A stretch of DNA of 64,000 nucleotides from Bradyrhizobium sp. WSM3983 (GCF_000473045.1 NZ_AXAY01000034.1:37365-101364), one strand, 5' to 3'. Shown: positions 42,986-52,913, numbered from the stretch's first letter. Notes: generated by a model not told the origin, from the letters alone. Program-made: numbers and translations.

Positions 42986-45226
42986 TTAGCGGAGCAGCTG
43001 CAGCACACTCTGCTGTGACTGGTTCGCCAGCGACAGCGCGGAGACCGCAATCGACTGGCGGGTCGACAGCGCCTGGCTGTTGGCCGCTTCCTCGTTGGTG
43101 TCCGCGAGCGTCAGGTTGGACGAGCCGGTCTGCAGCACGTTGATCAGGTTCTTGGAGAAGTCCTGACGGACCTGCACGATCGAGAGGTTCGAACCGAGCG
43201 CCGAGCCTTCCGACCGCAGCGTGCTCGAGGCCGCGTTGAGGCTCGTGAGCACCCTGTTGGTGGCGCCGTTGTCGATGAAGTCAACGCCGTTGACGAGGTT
43301 GCTGAGGCCGAGGCCCGCCGCGTTGAAGACCACGCCGTTGATGCCGAGCGTGGAGCTGCCGGTCTCGTTGAAGATCAGCTTCAGCGTATCGCCATTGAGC
43401 AGGTTCACGCCGTTGAAGGAGGCGTCCTGCGACGTCGTGTCGATCTGCGCCAGGATGTTGTTGAACTGGTTGACGAGATTCGAGCGCGCCGTCTGCGCGA
43501 CCGGATCCTGGATCGGCGGCTGGGCCGTCGTGAAGGCAACCGTGCCGGTGATCGTGCCACCGACGACGCCGCCGGCAGTGACCGAGCCGAGCGTCGAGGA
43601 GGCGTATTCATTGACGGTGGTGATCGTAAGCACGCCGTTGGCGTCGATCGTCGCCGTCAGGTGGTTCGCCTGAAGCTGCGAGTTCAGCTGATCGAGCGTC
43701 TTGACGGTGCCGTTGGTGCCGTCACCGAACGTGACGTTCACGGCCGTGCCCCCGTTGAAGGAGGTAAACGTCAGGGTCTTGCCCGAGATGCTGCCTGCTC
43801 CCGGCGAGCGCCCCGCAGTGAAAGCCGTGCCGGTGCCGGTGGGACCGGTCAGACCGAACGCCGACAGCGCGTTGCCCGTTCCGGTGATCGACAAATCGGC
43901 CGCGGTGCCGGTGCTGAGTTTGAGAGCGCCGTTCACGACCGAGGACAGTGACGAACCACTCGCCGCAACCACGGCGCCGCCGCTGACGATGCCGGCACCC
44001 GACGCCAGGTCGATCGCGTTCAGCGAGTCCTGAACGCTTCCGCCCTGGAGATAGACGACGGAGTTGCCGCTATTGTCCGTCACGATATTGCCGATCTTGG
44101 TGGACCCCGTTGGAGCGGCAGCAGGGGCGGCCGCGTTCTTGAACGTGACCGTCTTGCCGTCGACGTTGAGCGTCGAGCCATCATTGATGAGCGTGCCCAG
44201 CGTCGTGGGGGCCGTGAGACGCGCCTTGGCCACACTGACATTGCCGGAGCCGGTTGCCGTCGTCAGACCGAGCGCTTTAAGGAAGTCGGCCTTGCCGGTG
44301 ATACTGAGGTCAGCGCCCGTGCCGGTGGTGAGGGTGAGCTGACCGCCGGCGATGGAGGCGTTGGTGCCTGACGAGTTCGACAACGTCGCGGTGCCGCCCG
44401 TGATAGCCGCCTTTTGCACGCCGCTTGCGAGATCGATCGCATCCGTAACGTCCTGGACGGTTGCGGCCGGGGCAGCGTTCGTACCGAGGTAAACCGTCGA
44501 ATTGCCATTGCCGTCGGTGACGACGTTGTTGTTCCTGCCGGAACCGGCGGGAACATTGGCCACCGCGGGCGCAGCGCCGGCCCTGAAGGTGATGGTTTTG
44601 CCGTCGACGATGAGCACATCGCCGTCTGACGGCGCGCCGTTCGTCGCGATGGTGAGGTTGCTCGGCGTGCCGAGCAGGGTCAGACCCGGCGCCAGGCTGG
44701 CCGCGGTGTTCGCACCGTCAGGAGCAGCCGAACCGACCAGCGACTGCGAGATGCCGCCGAGCGTGGTCGCGGTGGTGGCCGGAGTCGTGCCGCCAGCGGT
44801 ACCGTTGGTGACGACATTGCCGGTTGCAGTTGCGTAGGTATAGCTTGTCGTGCCGCGAAGATCGGCCGGCGTCGCGCCGGGGATCGTGGTCGAGATGTTC
44901 GACTTGGTCGAGTAGCCGACGGTGGTCTGGAGCGCCTGGTTGGCGATCGACTTGGCGCTATCGATCAGCTTTTGCAGCGAGGTGATGCCGGTGTTGGCGG
45001 CCTGCAACACCTGCACACCGTTGTTGATGCCGTCGAGGAGATTGCTGATGTCGCTCGCCCGGTTGTCCAGCCCCTGTGCCGTGAAGAAGTTGGTCGGGTT
45101 GTCGAGCGCGGTATTGACCTTTTTCCCGGTCGAAAGGCGCTGCTGCGTCGTGGACAGCAGGTCGGCCGTCGACTGCAGCGACAACAGGTTCTGGCGAACT
45201 GACGCCGAGAGAACGATGTTGGACAT
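42986..45226 (-). CDS. fliC: Flagellin, long type (746 aa), copy 1
   Basis: Filament subunit exported by the flagellar system. The conserved N-terminal region (MSNIVLSASVRQNLLSLQST through LISLQ-type helices to about residue 105) and C-terminal region (ATNRVLTSLNAASSTLRSEG to LANQSQQSVLQLLR, about 640-746) flank a large variable middle. The middle holds two repeats of a beta module (about 202-325 and 350-465), each with the pattern VDGKTxTF...GNSxVYL...AIDLASG...LTTGTxADLSITGKADFLKA, matching the DUF1522-type modules of bradyrhizobial flagellins. The size is that of the thick subpolar flagellum. A terminator follows. Confidence 0.95.
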   Translation of the reverse strand: MSNIVLSASVRQNLLSLQSTADLLSTTQQRLSTGKKVNTALDNPTNFFTAQGLDNRASDISNLLDGINNGVQVLQAANTGITSLQKLIDSAKSIANQALQTTVGYSTKSNISTTIPGATPADLRGTTSYTYATATGNVVTNGTAGGTTPATTATTLGGISQSLVGSAAPDGANTAASLAPGLTLLGTPSNLTIATNGAPSDGDVLIVDGKTITFRAGAAPAVANVPAGSGRNNNVVTDGNGNSTVYLGTNAAPAATVQDVTDAIDLASGVQKAAITGGTATLSNSSGTNASIAGGQLTLTTGTGADLSITGKADFLKALGLTTATGSGNVSVAKARLTAPTTLGTLINDGSTLNVDGKTVTFKNAAAPAAAPTGSTKIGNIVTDNSGNSVVYLQGGSVQDSLNAIDLASGAGIVSGGAVVAASGSSLSSVVNGALKLSTGTAADLSITGTGNALSAFGLTGPTGTGTAFTAGRSPGAGSISGKTLTFTSFNGGTAVNVTFGDGTNGTVKTLDQLNSQLQANHLTATIDANGVLTITTVNEYASSTLGSVTAGGVVGGTITGTVAFTTAQPPIQDPVAQTARSNLVNQFNNILAQIDTTSQDASFNGVNLLNGDTLKLIFNETGSSTLGINGVVFNAAGLGLSNLVNGVDFIDNGATNRVLTSLNAASSTLRSEGSALGSNLSIVQVRQDFSKNLINVLQTGSSNLTLADTNEEAANSQALSTRQSIAVSALSLANQSQQSVLQLLR

Positions 45227-45322
45227 TGGCGGGTCTTCCTTTTGAACCGGATACGAATCGGGGCTCGCCGATCTGGAAAGCGGGCTTTTGTCCAGTTTTA
45301 GGGGCTGTCCTTTAAAGTATGG

Positions 45323-45337
45323 TTAACGCCGGTTTAA
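45323..45337. promoter_or_regulatory. CtrA box (exact) upstream of flagellin 1
   Basis: TTAACGCCGGTTTAA, 97 bp before the flagellin 1 start. A near copy, TTAATGCCTGGTTAG, follows at 45347-45361. Two such sites in tandem are typical of strongly CtrA-dependent promoters. Confidence 0.65.
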
Positions 45338-45411
45338 GGGATACGGTTAATGCCTGGTTAGCGCCCTCCTCCGCTCCGGACCTACGGGCTCTGCACCGTC
45401 GCTGCGGACGC

Positions 45412-45442
45412 AAAAAAAGCGGCGGGGCCGAAGCCCCGCCGC
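45412..45442 (-). terminator. Terminator of flagellin gene 2
   Basis: A 10-bp stem (GCGGCGGGGC-CGAA-GCCCCGCCGC, 45419-45442) followed on the minus strand by seven T. It lies 30 bp past the flagellin 2 stop and just upstream of the flagellin 1 promoter. Confidence 0.9.
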
Positions 45443-45471
45443 CGTATCTATTCTGTTGTTTCAGCGACTTA

Positions 45472-47712
45472 TTAGCGGAGCAGCTGGAGCACGCTTTGCT
45501 GCGACTGGTTGGCCAGCGACAGTGCGGAGACCGCGATCGACTGGCGGGTCGACAGCGCCTGGCTGTTGGCCGCTTCCTCGTTCGTGTCGGCCAGCGTCAG
45601 GTTGGACGAACCGGTCTGCAGCACGTTGATCAGGTTCTTGTTGAAGTCCTGACGCACCTGCACCACCGACAGATTCGAACCGAGAGTCGAGGCTTCCGAC
45701 CGCAGCGTGCTGGATGCCGAGTTCAGGCTGACCAGCACCTTGTTGGTGGCGGAGTTGTCGATGAAGTCGGTGCCCTGCACCAGCCCGGCCAGACCCAGAC
45801 CCTTCGAGTTGAAGGTCACGCCGGTGATGCTCAGGCTCGACTTGGCGGTCTCGTCGAACACCAGCTTGAGCTGATCGCCGTTGAGCAGGTTGACACCGTT
45901 GAAGGACGAATCAACCGACGTCGTGTCGATCTGCGACAGGATGTTGTTGTACTGGGCAACCAGGTTGGAACGGGTCGCTTGGGCAACCGGGTCCACAGTC
46001 GGCGTCGTCGCGTTCGTCCAGGTCAAGCTCGAGGTGATCGTACCGCCGATCGTGCCGCCAGCGGCGGCCGATCCGATTGTCGAGGACGCGTAGTCGTTGG
46101 TGGCGGAGACCGTGAGCAGGCCGTTGGCGTCGATCGTGGCGGTCAGGTTGTTGGCCTGAAGCTGCGTGTTGAGCTGATCGAGCGTCTTGACCGTGCCGCC
46201 GGTGCCATCACCGAAGGTGACGTTGACCGCCGCGCCGCCGTTGAAGGAGCTGAAGGTCAAGGTCTTGCCCGAGACACCGCCGGCCGATGCGGCGCGGCTC
46301 GCCGTGAAGGCGGTGCCGGTGCCGGTCGAGCCGGTCAGGCCGAGCGCGGACAATGCGTTGCCCGAACCTGTGATCGACAGGTCGGAGTTTGTGCCCGTCG
46401 AAAGGTTGAGCGCACCGGCCACGATCGACGAGTTCTTGGCTCCCGCGGTCGTCTGCAGGGCACCCGAGGCACCGGCCGTCTTGACGGTCTGCACCCCGGT
46501 AGCGAGATCGATGGCGTTCAGAACGTCGGCCGTCGTACCGGACTGCAGGTAAACCGTCGAATTGCCGTTTCCATCCGTGACCAGGTTGCCGACCAGGGTG
46601 GAACCGGTTGCGACTGCGGTGGGCGTCACGGCGTTCTTGAACGTGACCGTCTTGCCGTCCACGTTCAGCGTCGAGCCGTCCTGGATCAAAGTGCCGAGTG
46701 TGCCCGAGGCGGTTGAGCGCGCCTGGGTCACAGTGGCGGTACCGCTGCCCGCTGCCCCGGTCAGGCCTAGGGCCTTCAGGAGGTCGGCCCGGCCAGTGAT
46801 GCTGAGATCAGCACCGGTACCAGTCGTGAGGGTAAGAACACCACCAGCGCTAACGGAAGCCAAAGTGCCCGAACCGGCGACGACGGCAGTACCACCGGCG
46901 TTAAGTTTCCCAGCTCCGGTCGCCAGATCGATCGCATTGAGCAGGTCCTGCACCGAGCCGGTCGGAGCCGAGGCGCCCGTGTAGACGGTAGAGTTCCCGT
47001 TGCCGTCCGTAACGATGTTGCCAACCTTGTTCGAGCCTGAGGGCGCCGCGGTCGGAACGTCGGCCGTCTTGAAGGTGATCGTGTGCCCATCGACCGTCAA
47101 CGTCTCGCCGTCCGAAGGCGCGCCCTTGGCGGCAATGGTTGTCGCTGAGGGGGCGCCGGCGAGCGTAAGGCCCACAGCCAGTTTGCCTGCGGCTCCCGCA
47201 CCGTCAGGCGCCGCGGATCCGACCAGCGAAGCGGACCCGCCGCCGAGCGTGGTTGCTCCGGACGCAACGGTGGTACCGCCCGCACTACCGTCGAACACCA
47301 CGTTCGAGAGCGCGGTCGTGCTGCTATAGGTCGTGGTGCCGCGCAGGTCGGTCGCGGTCGCACCGGCGATCGTGGTCGAGACGTTCGACTTGGTGGAGTA
47401 GCCGACCGTGGTCTGGAGCGCCTGGTTGGCGATCGACTTGGCGCTGTCGAGCAGCTTCTGCAACGAGGTGATGCCGGTGTTGGCGGCCTGCAGCACCTGC
47501 ACGCCGTTGGCGATGCCATCGAGCAAATTGTTGATGTCGCTGGCGCGGTTGTCGAGCGACTGTGCGGTGAAGAAGTTGGTGGGGTTATCCAGCGCCGAGT
47601 TCACCTTCTTGCCAGTCGACAGACGGGACTGGGTGGTGGCGAGCAGGTCGGCGGTGGACTGGAGGGAGAGCAGGTTCTGGCGAACCGAGGAGGAGAGAAC
47701 GATACCGGACAT
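45472..47712 (-). CDS. Flagellin, long type (746 aa), copy 2
   Basis: A paralogue of the neighbouring flagellin and exactly the same length. N- and C-terminal thirds are nearly identical to copy 1 (MSGIVLSSSVRQNLLSLQST; QTGSSNLTLADTNEEAANSQ), while the middle differs in sequence but keeps two DUF1522-like modules (about residues 204-324 and 352-462; VDGHTITFKTADVPTAAPSG; VDGKTVTFKNAVTPTAVATG). The ATG at 47712 has an AGAAAGGTAAC leader; a frame upstream is not used. Each copy has its own terminator and upstream region, so expression can differ. Confidence 0.95.
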   Translation of the reverse strand: MSGIVLSSSVRQNLLSLQSTADLLATTQSRLSTGKKVNSALDNPTNFFTAQSLDNRASDINNLLDGIANGVQVLQAANTGITSLQKLLDSAKSIANQALQTTVGYSTKSNVSTTIAGATATDLRGTTTYSSTTALSNVVFDGSAGGTTVASGATTLGGGSASLVGSAAPDGAGAAGKLAVGLTLAGAPSATTIAAKGAPSDGETLTVDGHTITFKTADVPTAAPSGSNKVGNIVTDGNGNSTVYTGASAPTGSVQDLLNAIDLATGAGKLNAGGTAVVAGSGTLASVSAGGVLTLTTGTGADLSITGRADLLKALGLTGAAGSGTATVTQARSTASGTLGTLIQDGSTLNVDGKTVTFKNAVTPTAVATGSTLVGNLVTDGNGNSTVYLQSGTTADVLNAIDLATGVQTVKTAGASGALQTTAGAKNSSIVAGALNLSTGTNSDLSITGSGNALSALGLTGSTGTGTAFTASRAASAGGVSGKTLTFSSFNGGAAVNVTFGDGTGGTVKTLDQLNTQLQANNLTATIDANGLLTVSATNDYASSTIGSAAAGGTIGGTITSSLTWTNATTPTVDPVAQATRSNLVAQYNNILSQIDTTSVDSSFNGVNLLNGDQLKLVFDETAKSSLSITGVTFNSKGLGLAGLVQGTDFIDNSATNKVLVSLNSASSTLRSEASTLGSNLSVVQVRQDFNKNLINVLQTGSSNLTLADTNEEAANSQALSTRQSIAVSALSLANQSQQSVLQLLR

Positions 47713-48038
47713 ACTGTTACCTTTCTGGTAGCTACGCGTCCTGCTTGACCGAGATTGATCAAACGACCGGCGGACGGTTGCGTCCAAGCCTCTAACAATC
47801 CGTGAAATGAAACCTCGGGTTTGTCCGCGTTGCGCGCAAAATGCTCTCCGGTGAACTTCCGAACCTCGCCGTTGCCATCGCGCACGGCATTGACATCATT
47901 TGGCTTTTTCGCGCCAAGGTTTCTGTTTACGATCCGTTAACCGCATTCGGCAAGGATTGGACCCAAATCAGAGCCGGCAGCCGCCATTGACTGGACGCGC
48001 GTGCCACTCGGTTACAAAAGGGTTGATGGAGAACAGGC
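47713..48038. other. Divergent interval between flagellin 2 and flbT
   Basis: 326 bp with no gene. It contains a near-consensus CtrA box TTTACGATCCGTTAA (47926-47940), about 100 bp before flbT. No sigma-54 element with correct spacing is seen upstream of flagellin 2. Confidence 0.55.
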
Positions 48039-48476
48039 ATGGCTCTCAAGGTCGAGCTCAAACCGCACGAACGCATCATCGTCGGTAACTGCGTCATCAC
48101 CAACACCGACCAGCGCGCCCGCCTTCTGATTGACGGCGAGAACGTGCCGATCCTGCGCGAGCGCGACATCCTCACGCCGGAGACCGCCAATACACCGGCC
48201 AAGCTCGTCTATCTGGCGGTACAACTGATGTACATCTCGCCCGACCCGCAGACCCAGCACGGCACCTATTTCAATCTTGTGCGCGACATCGTCACCGCCG
48301 TGCCGAGCGCCTGGACGATCATCGAAGGCATCAATAACAACATCATGAGCGGCGATCTCTACCGGGCGCTGAAGGATGCACGCAAGCTGATCGCCTATGA
48401 GGACAAGCTGCGGCAGCAGTTCGAGGCCACCCATCCCAAGGACGAGGTCAAGGACAACGTCAGTTCGGCAGCCTGA
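48039..48476 (+). CDS. flbT: Flagellin mRNA regulator FlbT
   Basis: A 145-aa protein. It begins MALKVELKPHERIIVGNCVI, TNTDQRARLLIDGENVPILR, and continues LMYISPDPQTQHGTYFNLVR, all FlbT hallmarks. In Caulobacter FlbT binds the 5' leader of flagellin mRNA and destabilises it when the hook is incomplete. It is divergent from the two flagellin genes, its likely targets. The acidic/Lys tail (PKDEVKDNVSSAA) is typical. Confidence 0.95.
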   Translation: MALKVELKPHERIIVGNCVITNTDQRARLLIDGENVPILRERDILTPETANTPAKLVYLAVQLMYISPDPQTQHGTYFNLVRDIVTAVPSAWTIIEGINNNIMSGDLYRALKDARKLIAYEDKLRQQFEATHPKDEVKDNVSSAA

Positions 48477-48505
48477 CCACTACCACTTCGCACATCTGAC
48501 GCAAA

Positions 48506-48532
48506 AACGCCTCGGACCAGGTCCGGGGCGTT
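48506..48532. terminator. Bidirectional terminator between flbT and the decarboxylase gene
   Basis: AACGCC-t-CGGACC-a-GGTCCG-g-GGCGTT, a 12-bp stem with one mismatch and a single-base centre, preceded by AAAAA and followed by gtcatttt. It lies between two converging genes. Confidence 0.75.
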
Positions 48533-48554
48533 GTCATTTTCTGGGTTTTTGGTG

Positions 48555-50051
48555 TCACTGCGCCGCGAGCGGCGGCGCCTCGATCTCGATCACTCCGCCG
48601 CATCGCCGCGCGCCAAACTCCAGCACGGCCGACACCAGCGCGTCGATATCCGTCTCCGCGGTGCGATGATTGACGATCGCGGCACGGATCGCGAACTTGC
48701 CGTCCAGAATCGTGCTTGACGGTGCGGCAATGCCGGACTCCTGGACATCGGCGACGATCTCGCGATTGATTGCATCGCCGGCGCGGTAGCGGAAGCAGAC
48801 GATGTTGAGATTGACCGGCGCAAGCAGCTCGAGCCGGGGCTCGGCGAGCACGCGCGCCTCGAGATATCTGGCGAGCGCGCAGCTGCGCGCGATCACCGCA
48901 CCCAGCCGGTCGGTACCAAATGTCTTCAGCGTGAACCACGTCTTCAGCGCGCGGAAACCACGCGACAGATCCGGACCGAGATCGCACGGCCAGACAGTGC
49001 CGGCCGCCAGCCCCCTCGCCTCGCGGCTGAGATAGGCCGCCGGCTGCGCAAAGGCCTGCCGATGCCGCTCGCCGTCGCGCACCAGCAGGAAGCCGGCATC
49101 ATAGGGCACCTGCCCCCATTTGTGGAAGTCGAGCGCGATCGAATCCGCGAGCTCGATGCCCTCGAGCAGCGGCGCGAGCTCGGGCGAGAGGATCGCGAGC
49201 GCTCCGAAGGCGCCGTCGACATGAAACCAGATGCCCTCCTCGCGGCACAGATCCGCGAGCGCCCTGAGATCGTCGATCGCGCCGATGTCGACAGTACCGG
49301 CCGACGCCGTGACCAGGAACGGCCTGAAGCCGACCTCGCGATCGATCGCGATCTGCGCACGCAGCGCGGCGACATCGATGCGATGATCGGCATCGACGTC
49401 GATCTTGCGCAACGCATCGGTGCCGAGCCCCGCGATGTCCATCGCCCTCGAGATGCAGCCATGCGCGGCCTTCGACGCATAGGCCGTGAGCAGCGTGCCG
49501 TCATTGCCGATGCCGTGCTGCCGCGCCAGCGCGCCGAGCGCGCTCGTGCGCGCAACCAGAACCGCCATCAGATTGGCCATCGACGTGCCCGTGACGAAGA
49601 TGCCACTCGCGCCCTGCGGAAAGCCGAACAAGCCGCGCATCCACTCGACGATCTGGCGCTCGACCTCGATCGGCATATGATCGCGTCCGCCGAGATTGGC
49701 ATTGAGGCCCGCTGCAAGCATCTCCGCGACCATGCCGACGGCGGTGCCGCCGCCATGCACCCAGCCCATGAAGCCGGGATGAATATTGCCGGTCGCGTAA
49801 GGCGCGACGTGCTCGGAGAATTCGCGATAGACTTCGGCGAGATCGGTTGCCTCGCGCGGCACGTCGGTTCGAACCGCCGCGCGAACCGCGTCGGGGATCG
49901 GCTGCCAGACCGGACGCGCGCGGACATTGGCGATGCCGTCGATCGCTTCATCCAGCATACGATGGGCGAGTGCGCGAAACTCGCTCCAGTCCTGCGGATC
50001 GAGCGATCCGTTCGTGAACGAGGCCTGCGTGTTGCGGATGATCTCGTTCAT
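48555..50051 (-). CDS. PLP-dependent decarboxylase (aromatic-L-amino-acid decarboxylase family)
   Basis: A 498-aa group II decarboxylase-like enzyme. It has GNIHPGFMGWVHGGGTAVGM, FGFPQGASGIFVTGTSMANL, LVTASAGTVDIGAIDDLRAL and HVDGAFGALAILSPELAPLL, then the cofactor-binding Lys in ALDFHKWGQVPYDAGFLLVR (about residue 308). These enzymes decarboxylate aromatic amino acids or glutamate-like substrates; some relatives act as aldehyde synthases or in natural-product assembly. The start ATG overlaps the ATP-grasp stop by four bases. It is the last gene of a four-gene cluster with an ATP-grasp protein, a second PLP enzyme and a glycosyltransferase. Confidence 0.9.
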   Translation of the reverse strand: MNEIIRNTQASFTNGSLDPQDWSEFRALAHRMLDEAIDGIANVRARPVWQPIPDAVRAAVRTDVPREATDLAEVYREFSEHVAPYATGNIHPGFMGWVHGGGTAVGMVAEMLAAGLNANLGGRDHMPIEVERQIVEWMRGLFGFPQGASGIFVTGTSMANLMAVLVARTSALGALARQHGIGNDGTLLTAYASKAAHGCISRAMDIAGLGTDALRKIDVDADHRIDVAALRAQIAIDREVGFRPFLVTASAGTVDIGAIDDLRALADLCREEGIWFHVDGAFGALAILSPELAPLLEGIELADSIALDFHKWGQVPYDAGFLLVRDGERHRQAFAQPAAYLSREARGLAAGTVWPCDLGPDLSRGFRALKTWFTLKTFGTDRLGAVIARSCALARYLEARVLAEPRLELLAPVNLNIVCFRYRAGDAINREIVADVQESGIAAPSSTILDGKFAIRAAIVNHRTAETDIDALVSAVLEFGARRCGGVIEIEAPPLAAQ

Positions 50052-51283
50052 GCGGCACTCCCTACGCTTGCCTTTGCATGCCGCGACAGCATCGCGGTGA
50101 ACGCGGCAAAGATCTTGCGCATCTGCGGCGGCTTGTACGGAAACACGACGGGCGAATCCATGTTGTGCACGACGGCGGTGTTGTCGGCTTCGAACACCAG
50201 AAGCTCGCCGTTCTGATTCTCGGCGCAATCGACGATGAAATAATCGAGGCCGACGCGCCGGCTCATTTCACCGAGCGCATTCTTGTGGCGCGCTGCGAAG
50301 GCGTTGTCGAAATCTTGCATGAAGATGGCCTCTTCAGCACGCTTCTCTTCGCTGAACGCCATGTAGGCGTTGAGATACCAGATGTCCCAGCGATCGGCGA
50401 TCGCCATGTGGCATGCGTAAGGCTTGCCGTCGACCATGGTGAGCCGAATTTTGCGAAAGAGACCGTCGGGGTTCGCGTAGTTGACGAAGCGCGCGACGAA
50501 GAAGTTCTGCTCCTGCCGTTCGGCAAGATAGGCCGCGAGCGCGGAAGCATCATCGACCTTCGCAAGCCCGACGCCGGCATGCGTGCCGCGCGGCCGTACG
50601 ATCAGCGGAAAGTGCAATTCGCCCGTGATCTCCGCGCAAGCGATCCGCCCCTCCGAGAGCGCCGTCAATTGCGCACGGGTCGCGTTGGCGGTCACGGGAA
50701 TATCGAGACCGGGGATATCCGCCAGCAACCGATACAGCTTGTCGCGATCGAGATTGCCGATCAGTTCAGGACGATTGAGCAGCGGCCGCGGCCAGCGCGG
50801 CGCGGCCTTTTCGATCAACGCCAGCGCTTCGCGGCATTCCTCGGAATCGGATGCGACCACGATGGCGACGTCGTGATCAGGCAGCGTTTCCGGAAGGCCG
50901 GTTGCCTTGGTCACATAGAGCGTCAGGAGCTCGATATCGGAGCCTTCAAGCAGGAATTCGATCGGTGTGTTGCCACCCATGTCGATGTCGGCCGCAAGCG
51001 CAAGCACGCGCAACCCCGGCTTCGGCGCTGCAGAGGGCGTGCGAAACAACTGATGGAAGGAGAGCACCTCGGACTGGATCACCAGTCCGGCTTCCTTCTC
51101 GCCCTGAAGCTGGGCAATCAGGGACAGATCCAGGCCCTCGCCCGCCTGCGCCGTCCCCTCCGCGATCCGCGCCAGCAGCCGCTCACGCAACGGGTGCAGA
51201 TCGACGCCCTCGAAGGCCTGGCGCGTCAAATGCGCAAAGCCGATACGGTCGGCATAGTTCGGCGCGGCAAGCGGATGCAACAT
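50048..51283 (-). CDS. ATP-grasp ligase-like protein, 411 aa
   Basis: The C-terminal half is an ATP-grasp fold: the nucleotide-binding strand-loop HFPLIVRPRGTHAGVGLAKV, KIRLTMVDGKPYACHMAIAD and the metal-binding VDCAENQNGELLVFEADNTA, then VVHNMDSPVVFPYK. The N-terminal part (about residues 85-200; VLALAADIDMGGNTPIEFLL) resembles the Rossmann-like pre-ATP-grasp domain. ATP-grasp enzymes join a carboxylate to an amine or thiol using ATP. The substrates are unknown. Its stop overlaps the start of the PLP decarboxylase, so the two are translationally coupled. It lies 16 bp after the frameshifted PLP gene. Confidence 0.85.
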   Translation of the reverse strand: MLHPLAAPNYADRIGFAHLTRQAFEGVDLHPLRERLLARIAEGTAQAGEGLDLSLIAQLQGEKEAGLVIQSEVLSFHQLFRTPSAAPKPGLRVLALAADIDMGGNTPIEFLLEGSDIELLTLYVTKATGLPETLPDHDVAIVVASDSEECREALALIEKAAPRWPRPLLNRPELIGNLDRDKLYRLLADIPGLDIPVTANATRAQLTALSEGRIACAEITGELHFPLIVRPRGTHAGVGLAKVDDASALAAYLAERQEQNFFVARFVNYANPDGLFRKIRLTMVDGKPYACHMAIADRWDIWYLNAYMAFSEEKRAEEAIFMQDFDNAFAARHKNALGEMSRRVGLDYFIVDCAENQNGELLVFEADNTAVVHNMDSPVVFPYKPPQMRKIFAAFTAMLSRHAKASVGSAA

Positions 51284-51299
51284 CTCACACCTATAAGGG

Positions 51300-52903
51300 C
51301 TACGCCGGCACAGCGGCGGTATGGTCAAGCAGCAGCTCGGTCTTCACCAGGACGTGGGCGATGCGATCGAGGATGTGCTGCACATTGCGTTGCGCTTGCG
51401 CGCTGTCGGCCGACCAGGCGTCGGTGACGAGCCGCGCGCTGACGCACAGCCGCAGCGCAGCCTGTGGCGCGCCGTCCGGTTGCTCCAGCCGAACCGGCTG
51501 GCCAACGAGACAGCGTTGCGCGGCAACCTGCCGGTCCGCCGCGCTGCCGCTGATGTCATTGTTCATGTCGCGCGCCAGCGCGCGATGGACAGCGCTGGTG
51601 TCGGCGATGGACACCGGCTTGCCGTTACGAAGCAGCGTGAATGGAAAGATCGTGCGTTGGCGAATTCCTCGTCATCCGCATCCGCCTTGTCGAAGGCTGC
51701 CGGTACGGCGCGCAGCGACGGCGACAGGGCGATCATGCTGTCGATGCCATCAGCGAGTTCGGCCAGCGCCTTGGCGCGGAATGCCCCGGGTACGGCGTAG
51801 TAGTTGCCGATCTCGGCCAGCGCGGCTTCCCAGCGCAGCCATTGGCCGAAATTCGGACGACGTTCAAAGCGCGAGCGCAGCGCCGTCCACGCCATCGGCC
51901 AGTCGCAGCGGCCGACATAATCGAAGAAGCCCGGTGCGATCCCTTCAATCCGGTCGAGCGCGCGCGACAGGCCCTTCGGCACCAGCAGCGCGCCGCTGAA
52001 GGCAGGCCCGCCGAAGAACTTCGAACCGGTGATCAGCACCATGTAGCCGCGGTCGAGATAAGAGCGTAGCCGGCGGCGACCGAGCCGCGCCTGACAGGCA
52101 TCGACGACGACCTGAACCTTGCGTGGCCAGCGCCGCGCGATCTCATCGAGACAGGCGGCGCTCGGCGCGCGCCAGCCGAGCTTTGACGAATCCATAATGT
52201 GCAACAAAACGCGCCGGCCTTGCGCGAGGCTGTTCTCGATTGCTCGCATGACCTCGGCATCCGCGTCGGCGCGCATCGCGAGGCCCGAGGTGGCGTCGCG
52301 CAGCGGCACCGCGATGCTGTCGCCGGCGAGGCCCGCAATCGCAGCGTCCTTGCGCACCGCAATGCCGCTCGCCGTCATCGTGCTGAAATGGTGCCCGCGC
52401 GCGGTATGCGTCGTGCCGCTACCGGTCTGATCAGCCCCGACCACGATGGTCACCGGCGGCGCACCGAGCACGGCTCGGGCCAGAAACAAGGCATGGAGCT
52501 GTGAATCCGTGCCCGACGGCGAGAACACGACATCAATGCGCGGCGAGAGCTGAAAGTGCCCACGCAATTCGTCCCGCAGATCCTCGCAGCGCCGGTCGAA
52601 GGCGATCTCGACCTCGTCGAACAGCGATTTGTGGACCAGTTCCTCGCGCGCCAGCGCGGCGCGGTCATAGGCGGCCTGCGAGATCGTCGATGCCGTCGAC
52701 GAGGCGAAACTCCAGATCTCGGGTTCGGGCGAGGCCGCACAGCCATAGGCGTTGACGCGCTCTTTCGCGTCGAGCGCCAGCCGCTGGTCGCCGCCGGAGA
52801 CGAGCAGCGTATCCAGCGGCGTGAACAGATCGCGCAGGCGATAGCGCGAGCCGCGCTCGGACGCTCGCTCGAGGTCTGACGGGCGGGATGCGCCGATGCT
52901 CAT
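51300..52903 (-). pseudogene. PLP-dependent aminotransferase-fold gene with a single-base frameshift
   Basis: From MSIGASRPSDLERASERGSR at 52903 the frame runs through FSPSGTDSQLHALFLARAVL, GRRVLLHIMDSSKLGW and the PLP-type VLITGSKFFGGPAFSGALLV, as in class V aminotransferase-fold enzymes. Near 51650 it becomes nonsense-like (SFHSRCFVTASRCPSPTPAL), ending at 51563. The natural continuation, TIFPFTLLRNGKPVSIADTS, then AVHRALARDMNNDISGSAAD, lies in another frame down to 51300. One missing base explains it. The repaired protein would be about 534 aa. A real mutation or a sequence error are both possible. Confidence 0.75.
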
Positions 52904-52913
52904 CCCGACAGGC

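Noticed and set aside
45270..45300. Sigma-54 site upstream of flagellin 1 (TGGACAAAAGCCCGC on the minus strand)
   Set aside because: Correct GG/GC spacing but most other consensus bases are wrong.
51640..51660. Programmed frameshifting in the PLP gene
   Set aside because: No slippery heptamer, downstream hairpin or internal ribosome-like sequence; a plain indel is simpler.
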